Shown piece by piece: positions 55,601 to 64,000 of a stretch of 64,000 nt of DNA; position 1 is the stretch's first letter; every line of letters starts with the position of its first letter. The stretch spans positions 3,362,001 through 3,426,000 of the forward strand of contig NC_087073.1 of NCBI RefSeq assembly GCF_026151205.1, given 5' to 3'. This DNA is from Bolinopsis microptera (lineage: Eukaryota; Ctenophora; Tentaculata; Lobata; Bolinopsidae). The position numbers were made by a program, and so were the translations under genes. The notes under the pieces were generated by a model. It was not told the DNA's origin. It did no database searches and saw nothing but the letters and a program-made list of their open reading frames with translations.

Positions 55601-58600
55601 AACAATGAAATTCCTGAGCAATTTCATTGTTCTATAACGGTAAAAAAGTTCCTTCGGCTCTCGGCACGTGTGAAATCGTAGAAATGACTGGAAGTTCAGA
55701 AATTGGCCAGTGCAGGTACGGTTTATCATGCTTCACTAACTTAGGGGGAGGGGGGAGGTCATTCTAACGAATTACAGATTCAGATTTCCTGGGAAGTACG
55801 CAAGAATCACAGGAGAACTAGGTTCCAATCTACATTATATTACTGTGCCGCAACATTGGCTGCAGCAGTGCCGCATTATATTCAGATTATACTGAATTAT
55901 AAATAATTATTTACATATTTCATAACTTACACACAATTTGGATCGTTATTATATTTTTTTCGAAGACGTAAATGGACAATGAAATATAAATCCTGACCCC
56001 CTTATTTACCCCAGTATTGCATCCTGAAAGCAGGAGCGCGGATAGGGTTCTGGCAGGGGGACGTCAGGAAACTGAGCGGAGACATGATGGAACTGAAACC
56101 TACAATATTTGCAGCTGTTCCCAGGATCATTAACCGGATATATGACAAGATCATGTCGGAGGTTTGTGCGTTGACTATAAAAATATAAAACTTTATAGTT
56201 CGTGGGTACCACACCAGTTCAAAATTTCCCCGAAATTTCAGGACCTGGAAATCAAATCTTGTTAATGTTATTAAGTCGTCCAGAAACTAACCTGTTCATT
56301 TTTCCTTAGCACTCTGGATCGTAGGTATTAAGCTACTTTGTAGACACCTTTAATTAAATGTTCATATTGTTTGATTTGGGAAAAATCTACCACTAGTTAT
56401 ATCATTGCAAATACTTTCATACAATGAACGTACAATTCAAATTAGGGGCCATCTACTTAGGACGTCCGGCAAATATGGAGGGGGGTGGTTTTGGAATTTC
56501 GGACAAATCCGGACAGGGGGAGGGGGGGGTTTCTGAAAATCCGGACGTCCGGAAATTTTGGCAGAATTTACGAAAAAGTCCCATATATTTCAACTCTTTC
56601 AATTTTATTTCAACTCTTTGAATTCTATTAACAATGAATTTGAGTTGGTTTTATTTGTACTCTTAAAAGTAGCTGGAAATCCGGACGTCCAGGGGAGGGG
56701 GGGGGGGGGTGGTTTTGAAAATTCAGACACACCCGGACAGGGGGAGGGGGGATGGTCTGAAAATCTGCGATTTTGGCGGACGTCCTAAGTAGATGGCCCC
56801 TTACCAGAATTTAGTTGGTGCCGTTCTATTATTCCTTCCTTGCAAAGTAGTGCCATCAAAACCTTGCTCAGCTGTAAAGGATTCATATATGTTTCTCAGG
56901 TGAAAGCAAGTGCAGTGAAAAGTTACCTGTTCAACTGGGCTCTCGGAACGAAGACTGCTGAGGTTGAAACTGGAGTTATCAGAAACAACAGTTTCTGGGA
57001 TTATGTCATCTTTGGAAAGGTAAATATTGAGGTTCTTTGCATGACGTATATTTCATGCTTAGCATTAATGGTGATTTAAAATAGTTAATGTTTTCTCTTC
57101 AAACCAAAACATGAACATTTACCTCCTCAGGTACAGAAGATGCTTGGAGGGCGTGTTAGACTGATGCCTTGTGGAGCAGCTCCCTTCAAATACGAAGTTC
57201 TGCAATTCTTCAGGGCAGCTCTAGGTGCTGTCGTTCTCGAGGTAAAAGTTTAAAATTTGCCGTTTTATAAAAAATAGTACGGCTTACTCTCAATCCACAC
57301 CTGCTCTACACTCAGAAAGGAATTTCATTGTCTACAAAAATAAATTTCAAGTTGTTCGCGAACATATAATAACCATGACACTGGTAACCATGACAATGGT
57401 AACGATGACACTGGTAACCATGACACCGGGATCCCCAGGGTTACGGACAGACAGAGAGTTGTGGGTGTGCTGTTGTATCGATACCAGGAGATTACAGTGG
57501 CAGTTGTATCGGAGGAGTTGTATCCAACACCATCTTGAAACTTGAGTCTGTACCTGACATGGGATACAATACAGAGAACAATAAAGGTTTGGGCGGCATG
57601 TTACTGTTAATTAAGGAATTGTTTTGTACGGTACATACTACATAACCGTAATAACCGTGTATAACTGTGGTCAAGTACCTCTAGACTCAAACTGTCAGGT
57701 AAAATTAGTTTTATAACAAGCTGAGCCGTGATACTAACGACACCTGTATAATAGTGTAAATTATTACAGTGTTTTCAACTTGTGTTTTATCTTACTTTAA
57801 ATAAAGAAAAGTCATTAAATTAATCTGAAAACTTCAAAATTGAAATGCCGTAGTAGATTGTCAAGAGAACTTCATAATGGGTGTAGTTCACCTCCCCAAC
57901 GGTATATTAATTGTAATGTTATTTTAGAAATTGGCAGCAAAGTTTATTGCAATTATTAAGAACGATAGTTCTCGTTTATTTTGGGGCTCTCAATAATTAA
58001 AATTCTCCCGTGCAAACAATTGCAATTATACTTTCTCATTTCTTCAGCGTCAGTCGTGTAATGATGTATCTGAGCTCTTGTAATGATCAAAAGATTCTAT
58101 CAATGATCTGTATAATCTCTAGTACATTGTATAAATATTGGAAGTCACGCTGCACGTACATACTACATTTTAGATAAACAGGTGTTTGTTGTGACTATTT
58201 TTATGAAAAGCTGTGTACAAAGTTTTTTACCTCCAGCTTATGAAGTGGTAAAGAAGAGGTAAAGGTTTGAGGTATTAGGTTCTAGTTTGTCAGACAACTC
58301 AGATCTACATACTCTCTAAATTTCACTTAATGGAATTTAACCCATCTGGCTGACGACACAACATACAATAAACAATCTGACTCGAGTAATTTGTCCTGGA
58401 CACGAGCCATAATATTTGTATGCATGCCATCCCAGCGACTAGTATCCGTTCATGTTGATATATTTTAATCTAGACTTAGATATCTGTTAAAACTAAGCTT
58501 ATAAGATAACGAATAATATTTCTTATCAGGTGAGGTGTGCCTTAAAGGATCGGGCTTGTTCTCCCACTATTTCAAAAACCCTGAGAAAACAGCAGAGACT

Positions 58601-61600
58601 CTGGACGAAGATGGCTGGCTGCACACGGGCGATATCGGACTCATGACCGAGATGGGGGACTCCGGATAATCGACCGGAAGAAGAACATTTTCAAGTTATC
58701 TCAGGGGGAGTATGTTGCACCGGAGAAGATAGAGCTTCTGTACGAGAGGTGTCCTCTAGTTTCACAGGTACTGTTACTGTTACTGTTACTGTTACTGTTA
58801 CTGTTACTGTTACTGTTGTCAATATTAGGCTTGCCTTATTGACTTGGTCACTTGCACGATCAGTAAAAAAACAAGGATATCTGTTGAATGTGTTGATGAT
58901 GCGTAAGTGTGGGAGATTATAACCAAGCTAAATACTGATGACGTAATACTGATGACGTAATACAAAGTTAGGTATGAAGGTGTAAGAGGTAAGGGAGAAG
59001 TCTATATTTATACTGCTTACAAAACAATCATCATGTTTCCAGTCTGCCACAGCTGTCACCCAGGCAACAGCTGAATACTCCTCCAGGTATATTTAGAGAG
59101 CGGGGACACGGGGTAGCCATAGGGTGAGAAAAACATTCACAAGGACTTTGTAACGGTATTATATAACACCGATTAAATTAAACAGTTTTAAACTGATAAC
59201 GTTTGAAGAGCCACATAACGCCATGATGTACGATCTCATATCAAGAGTCCGTCACCAACGTTTAACTGTCGGTGCCTTCAATATGATGAAAAATGTGATA
59301 GAATTAGATGAACTAGGATGTGAAATAAAGGACAGTGGGAGTCCGGGGCCTGTTTACTTTCTGTCGTGTGGACTTTCTTAGATATCTCTCTTTGTAATTT
59401 TCGTTGAAAAATGAGATGCAGTCCGGGTTGAAATATTTCCAACCCGTTACATAGATTTGTAGTGTTGTTAGTGTAACGTTTCCGGCGCTTTAAATCGAAA
59501 TTTCTTGCTGTGATTCATCCATGGAGACGAATACAGCAGATCTCGACCAACTCACCAATGATACGAGTAGTTTTATCACCGATGAAGACGACCGCCTCAC
59601 TATGGACGATCTGGTAGAGAAACTGATCCGAGGGCGGACATGGAAGTACACAATTCTCCTCCTATCTCTAAACTTCATGTGGCTGGCAAAACCCTCTCAC
59701 CTCTACATTTCTGTATTTGCAGGGATGGATCCGAGCCCTGGTCACTCCTGGACCTGTGCATCTCAGAGGTGCGAGGACTTGGTAAAGGAGAACTCCTCGC
59801 TCAGCGAGATGTTACCTTGCTTCACATCTGAGGAGAAGGACGGGACTCAGAAACTTCTGCTCCAAAACGCGGACATTGAGTGGGATTTGAACAGAACTTC
59901 GTTTTCGGTAGAGTTTGATTTGTACTGTAATGTCGGGAACACACGGACTAAGAAAACTCTGGTATCCTCAATATTTTTTGCCGGTGCTTTAACCGGTCTC
60001 TTTTTGGGAGGATTCATGTTCGATCATATCGGGAGAAAAAAAACAGCCACCTTTGGTTATATAGTCTTAGCTTCAGCTGTCTTCTGCGGGACCTTGTGCC
60101 ACAATTACGGATTTCTCTTGGCTATAAGATATTTTCAAGGCATTGGCGACATTCTCTTATCTACGGGCATGATTATACTGTCCCTAGAACTAACCCCCGC
60201 CACATTTAGGAACTACATCCTGGGATTTTTCGGCGTATGTCTTGCTTTCGGATTTCCTATAGCTACTGGTTTGCATTATTTTATACCGGACTGGAATTTC
60301 AATTTCCTAGGAGCTTCTGTTCTTGTGGCAATATTTAGTGCTCCCGTTTTCACCTGCATCGAGTCACCAAGGTTCTATCTTATAAACAAAGATTTCAAGT
60401 CAGCCAGGCGGTCCCTCAAAGCTCTGGCATCGCTCACTACTTCGGATTTTGAGTTTGATAAGGTGGGATTGGAGGACCTCCTAAGCGTTACGGACAAAAT
60501 GAGGGAGCAGACGCTGAAACAACAGTTGATGGACCTGAGGGACAATCCCACCCTGCTCTGCGAGACCCTGGTTATGATGTTTCTCTGGTTCTGTGGAGGG
60601 TTGTTCTTCTTCAGTTTTAACTTTGGTTGGGCGGCAATACTCCCAAACCTGTACCAGGGTTACTTACTGGCGGGAGTTGGGGAGCTGCTGAGTGCGGTTG
60701 TCTCAGTTCCCCTTATCGCCCATCTGGGGAGGCGACGTGCTATGATGACTGGGTTCCTGGGGGCTGGATTCTTTTATTTGTTAGCGATACCTGAGGTGGG
60801 CTTAGGAGGACAGTGGACTCTAGAGATGGTATCCTGTTTGATCGGGTATATCTTTGTATCAGGCTGTTTCAGTGGAGTTTGTCTTTGGACAGGTGAACTA
60901 GCGCCAACCTCTCATCGGGGCTTTGTCGTCTGTGCCTGCTCCAGCGCCTCCAGAATCGGCTCATTTCTCGGACCCTACATTTTCAATAACCTGGCTCCAG
61001 TCACTTACAAATCTGTTCCTCTTGGAGGTCTAGCTTTCCTCTCAGTTCTGTGTGCGGCAGGGTCGTTTCTCCTGGTGGAGACAGGGGACAAGAAGATCTG
61101 CTTAACTGGAAAGGACGTGGTCATTAGAAGGAAAAAGTACTTCAGATATATGATTTAGAGTAAAACGGAAGGACAGTCATTTTGTGTTACTTATAATTTA
61201 TATCATTTATCAATTTCAGTGGCATTAATTAAGGGGTTAAACAATAGCCAAAAAGTGATAGCGTTATATGTGAACAACCCCGGCCCTTATGTAAGTTATA
61301 AATCATTTAATCAATAATTATAGTTGATATAATATAGATGGTGGCTGGTTGGTCTTGTAAATTTGCTTTTACGTGTGACTTTAAATTAAAAATTGTAAAT
61401 TACGCCCACATTCCAAATCAGTAGTAGTATAGCATTAAGTATATAATTGTGATATATGTTTCAATTTTGTGTGAAAATAAATTATAGTTATTAATGCAGA
61501 AAATTTACGCAATTTGAACATTCCAAAGGAAGTCTCATGATGACAACTCAGTATTAAAGAAATTCTTGAATAATTTGAGTTTGGACAAATTTGTAAGCAA

Positions 61601-62808
61601 TGCAAACTGCAAAGAATAAAGTATTGTTGACGTCAAATACTGCAAATTAAGATTTACTCAGAACTTATGCTTAAATCCTCGCATGCGTTTTAATAGCTCA
61701 ACCTTTTAAGATTTAAATGATCGAAATATGTTTCTTTGTCACATTAATGACTTTAAATAATCAAAGAAATGTTTCCTTTGATAGAGCAGCCTGGCATTGA
61801 ATACTGATAATCTGATTTATTTTCTCGGAGAAGTATTTGATAGCAGAAATGTGTTTTGTTATGTTTAGTTATCTGTATCAACACTTTAACTGCTCTTCTG
61901 GCTATGTTAACATAGTTCCGATCCGTTACAGAGTTACAGGCTACTTATGTTTGTTTTTAATTCTTAAATAAAACAATTATTTTAAATAAAACAAATCTAG
62001 ATACAAATGGACAATTAAAGAAACGTTAGTACCCAAAGGGCAGGAAAGTAACAGGCCGCTAAGGAACAACAGCCTGATTTTACATCAATTTTATCGCCAG
62101 CTGGACAATCCCCGCAAACAACACAAATTTGGATAAACTTCCAACGTCACCAGGTAGATGTGACGTCACCAGGTAGATGTGACGTCACCAGGTAGATGTG
62201 ACGTCACCAGGTAGATGTGACGTCACCAGGTAGATGTGACGTCATCAGGTAGATGTGACGTCACCAGGTAGATGTGCAATTTTACACGTTTACTAAACAA
62301 TGGTCTTCTGTGGGCAGGTGTGCGTGTACGGTCAGTCCACTAAGAACAACCTGATAGCACTTGTCATTCCTGATGAGGTGGCTGGCAAGAAGTGGGCCAG
62401 GGAGAACGGGGTCGAAGATACGGCCATGGAGAATCTCGTCAAAAATAAAGAGTTCAGGAAAGATATCCTCACAGAGGTATTATGTGGTTTATTTAACAAT
62501 TTCGAAACTCTGAATGCCTCTGAACTTTTTATGACATCATTAAAAGTTTAATCAAGGCCTTTCCAGATAACACGTGATTTTTGAATTCTAAAATTGTATT
62601 AATTGACATGATTTTGTGTTTACAGGTAACGAAGCTTGGAAGAGACGGGGGTCTGCGGTCCTTTGAACTTGCTAAGAAACTCTACCTGGACTACATCCCC
62701 TTCTCCGTGGATAACGACCTCATGACCCCAACCTTCAAGCTAAAGAGACACAACATCGCCAAGCATTACGCGGAGAGCATCGAAAAAATGTACGAAACAT
62801 TGGACTAA
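52607..62808 (+). CDS. ACSL: Long-chain acyl-CoA synthetase with alternative gate exons
   Basis: Exons: 52607-52960, 53098-53229, 53390-53582, then either 53926-54074 or 54142-54293, then 56015-56161, 56900-57019, 57131-57241, 57439-57586, 58530-58767, 62318-62476, 62626-62808; about 644-645 residues. Landmarks are YTSGTTG plus PKG (ATP/AMP P-loop), SYLPxxHxFER (gate), [16 protein letters not shown] (adenylate), [30 protein letters not shown] and a C-terminal TPTFKLKR. It activates fatty acids to acyl-CoA with ATP, normally on the ER or mitochondrial outer membrane. No N-terminal TM is visible, so an upstream exon or a shorter form is possible. The exon 58530-58767 is one base short: the frame breaks after GLMTEMGD near 58654 and resumes at RIIDRKKN, probably an assembly deletion. 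Intron 10 contains an SLC22 gene. Confidence 0.93.
53926..54074 (+). CDS. ACSL: ACSL alternative exon A (gate variant 1)
   Basis: Encodes about 50 residues beginning GLPKGAM and ending [14 protein letters not shown]. It starts in phase 1 and ends in phase 0, exactly like exon B. It has its own acceptor (CCCCTAG) and donor (GTAACA). It aligns with exon B over its whole length with roughly half the positions identical. Confidence 0.88.
54142..54293 (+). CDS. ACSL: ACSL alternative exon B (gate variant 2)
   Basis: Encodes about 51 residues beginning GNPKGVM and ending [14 protein letters not shown], closer to the common ACSL consensus. It has a good acceptor (TTTTCTGTGCAG) and donor (GTACTA). 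Only 67 bases separate it from exon A. Joining A to B would shift the frame, so a functional mRNA can carry only one of them. Confidence 0.9.
56445..56800. mobile_element. Harbinger-like MITE with TIRs and TTA target duplication
   Basis: A 356-bp element in ACSL intron 5. The left end GGGGCCATCTACTTAGGACG and onward TCCG is repeated in perfect inverse at the right end (CGGACGTCCTAAGTAGATGGCCCC), about 24 bases each. TTA flanks both sides (56442-56444 and 56801-56803). GG-rich termini and a 3-base TTA/TWA duplication are typical of PIF/Harbinger. The interior is two related halves containing GGACGTCC words, G-runs and CCGGACAGGGGGAGG, with no transposase. Frames at 56424-56621 and 56558-56788 are artefacts of the element. 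Confidence 0.85.
57373..57427. repeat. 15-bp tandem repeat next to an ACSL acceptor
   Basis: CCATGACACTGGTAA repeats about 3.7 times and ends 11 bases before the exon starting at 57439, so it occupies the polypyrimidine/branch-point zone of that intron. Confidence 0.85.
58768..58816. repeat. (TACTGT)n starting at an ACSL splice donor
   Basis: About eight copies of the hexamer begin immediately at the donor GTACTG after the exon ending TTCACAG at 58767. The first intron bases are therefore themselves part of the microsatellite. Confidence 0.88.
59521..61158 (+). CDS. SLC22: SLC22-type organic ion transporter, intronless, nested
   Basis: One uninterrupted frame of 545 residues in the major facilitator superfamily. 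It has a 40-residue acidic cytosolic N-terminus, TM1 (about 43-68), and a large cysteine-containing extracellular loop (69-145) closing with the SLC22-like SVEFDLYC. The MFS signature [12 protein letters not shown] (163-174) after TM2 follows, then ESPRFYL before the central loop, a second LGRRRAMM motif, and later TM helices with [13 protein letters not shown]22 carriers move organic cations, anions, carnitine and zwitterions across the plasma membrane; the substrate cannot be read from sequence. It sits on the same strand inside ACSL intron 10 and has no introns, suggesting a retroposed copy or independent loss of introns. AATAAA at 61476-61481 may end its transcript. An antisense frame at 59490-59678 is a shadow. 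Confidence 0.92.
   Translation: METNTADLDQLTNDTSSFITDEDDRLTMDDLVEKLIRGRTWKYTILLLSLNFMWLAKPSHLYISVFAGMDPSPGHSWTCASQRCEDLVKENSSLSEMLPCFTSEEKDGTQKLLLQNADIEWDLNRTSFSVEFDLYCNVGNTRTKKTLVSSIFFAGALTGLFLGGFMFDHIGRKKTATFGYIVLASAVFCGTLCHNYGFLLAIRYFQGIGDILLSTGMIILSLELTPATFRNYILGFFGVCLAFGFPIATGLHYFIPDWNFNFLGASVLVAIFSAPVFTCIESPRFYLINKDFKSARRSLKALASLTTSDFEFDKVGLEDLLSVTDKMREQTLKQQLMDLRDNPTLLCETLVMMFLWFCGGLFFFSFNFGWAAILPNLYQGYLLAGVGELLSAVVSVPLIAHLGRRRAMMTGFLGAGFFYLLAIPEVGLGGQWTLEMVSCLIGYIFVSGCFSGVCLWTGELAPTSHRGFVVCACSSASRIGSFLGPYIFNNLAPVTYKSVPLGGLAFLSVLCAAGSFLLVETGDKKICLTGKDVVIRRKKYFRYMI
61476..61481 (+). terminator. Candidate polyadenylation hexamer for the nested transporter
   Basis: AATAAA about 317 bases past the SLC22 stop, inside the host ACSL intron. 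If used on the host pre-mRNA it would truncate ACSL. Confidence 0.4.
62145..62275. repeat. 19-bp tandem repeat with six perfect CRE palindromes
   Basis: CGTCACCAGGTAGATGTGA repeats seven times (one copy has ATCAGG). Each junction creates the full palindrome TGACGTCA, at 62161, 62180, 62199, 62218, 62237 and 62256. The array ends about 40 bases before ACSL exon 11. Confidence 0.93.
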
Positions 62809-64000
62809 ACTGTCATACTTTAGAAGAGACCTGTCTCACTCTACTGTGCCTACCAGTTTGAAAATTTTATATTTTGTAGAGTTTTACATAATTGCTATCA
62901 CCAAAGATATTGTCCGAAAAATTAATATACAGTGTTATTTGTGTGGTTTTGTGGTTCTTTGGCCAGTATGTTGGAGTTATAAATTATTGTAGTAGTCGTG
63001 AGATGTGTGGTAGATTGATGAAATAGAGTTCCAATAAATCAATTATTAATAAAATGTGTAGTGCGGACTATTTAATAAATTGACTTTTTGGAGATAGTGC
63101 TTCATTAGAAATATCTTTACTTGTTGGCAAGGAATGACTGATGGTTGTACTAGCGTGTTTCTGCAATTATTTGATTGAGAGCACAAGATATAACAGTATC
63201 TATAGCTTGAAATGCAAACTTTGAATAACAGGAGATTCTTATAGTCAAGTTGTTAATTTCATTCTGACCCTTGGCCTTGGAGCACTAGAAGATTGTTTGT
63301 TGATCGCAGATTGTTAGAAAAATTTAACATATCGTAATATCATTTTGTTGAAATCTGATTTTTCTATTTAATTTGATGGATGTTTGCGACTCAGTAAATT
63401 TTATAGTTTATCAAAAAATTTGTGACCGGTTAAAATATAGAAACAGTAATCAGAGTGAAGTGTCCTTTTTGCAAAGATTCGAATCATAATAACAGTACTT
63501 GTGGTTATGACCTTGTTAGGACATCACGTGGTTATTTCACCAACACTAACTACCTTAATCTACTGGTCACAAATTTAAAGTTTTGCTTGCTGATTTCTCG
63601 TTTGGAACATGATTTTTGATTGTCGAATAATTTTATTAATAATAATTTACTCAAAATCTATTTACCGACTGTTATTTATTTATCAAAATCCCTAAAATAT
63701 TAACAAAGTTTCAAGTTGTTCAATCTAAATATAACTCTTATAGATACAGGATCACGTACAATGGTCAGTTTAACAGGGTAAACTACTTGAAGGGAGTGAG
63801 CTGCAAATAGTTTATGCCTATCAGACTATTCTAAAAAGTCCGGCTAAGATTGATTTTAGGCAATTTGTAATAACATGGTAAATGTACCTTAGTTTTTAGG
63901 GTGTGTAATGCTCCTACTTATCCTATACCAACTCAATCAGTAACTTGCTGAGTAGTGTCACTATCAATGTTATGATGTGATAATGATTATGAAGGAGCAA
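62809..64000. other. ACSL 3' UTR and gene-free flank
   Basis: No coding features. AATAAA hexamers at 63033-63038 and 63048-63053, about 225-240 bases past the ACSL stop, are the likely polyadenylation signals. A CACGTG lies at about 63526. The rest is AT-rich. Confidence 0.5.

Overview
The window is nuclear DNA from an animal. Coding segments are split by GT-AG introns of about 0.1 to 5 kb, polyadenylation hexamers follow several stop codons, and the gene families are metazoan: semaphorin, ALDH9, OGG1, long-chain acyl-CoA synthetase and SLC22. The AT-rich non-coding DNA, many minisatellites, a non-LTR retrotransposon and the compact but intron-rich genes fit a marine invertebrate or an early-branching animal lineage. 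I cannot name the organism from the sequence alone. Coding positions below are my own splice models, checked by reading-frame continuity; there is no transcript evidence. || Layout: 1-1541 is a near-identical tandem array of a ~704-bp unit. 4735-31097 (+) is a complete 19-exon transmembrane semaphorin (signal peptide, sema, PSI, two Ig domains, TM, proline-rich tail), about 945 residues and in frame throughout. 32396-33460 holds a 65-bp-arm snap-back palindrome and three tandem copies of a short interspersed element. 33746-35557 (-) is a five-exon single-pass membrane protein with a sushi-like ectodomain. 35812-37604 carries two long pure satellites: (GGACT)n and a telomere-variant-like (TCAGGG)n bounded by inverted repeats. 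37788-38123 (-) is a small secreted Thr/Ser-rich protein. 38191-42918 is a repeat-rich stretch with a direct ~0.6-kb duplication and an inverted, diverged copy of the repeat that opens the window. || 42919-49164 (+) is ALDH9 (eight exons), with an antisense LINE in its second intron. 49504-49917 (+) is a small intronless membrane protein. 50585-51917 (+) is OGG1. 52607-62808 (+) is a long-chain acyl-CoA synthetase, and a complete intronless SLC22-type transporter (59521-61158, +) lies inside its tenth intron. || Strongest unusual observations: (1) the acyl-CoA synthetase has two adjacent, frame-enforced mutually exclusive exons covering the P-loop end and fatty-acid gate region; (2) the 3' splice site of semaphorin exon 2 lies in the last unit of a 43-bp tandem array that repeats the whole branch-point/acceptor module five times; (3) a same-strand nested intronless transporter; (4) an interstitial TCAGGG array framed by inverted GACAATTGACC repeats; (5) six perfect cAMP-response elements in a 19-bp tandem repeat; (6) recurring CACGTG/ATTGG pairs across the window. 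Single-base frame breaks in ALDH9 and in the acyl-CoA synthetase look more like assembly indels than pseudogenes. || Functionally, ALDH9 (carnitine precursor synthesis), an SLC22 carrier (the family includes carnitine transporters) and ACSL (fatty acid activation before carnitine-dependent import) sit within 20 kb. This is a suggestive grouping but not proof of co-function.
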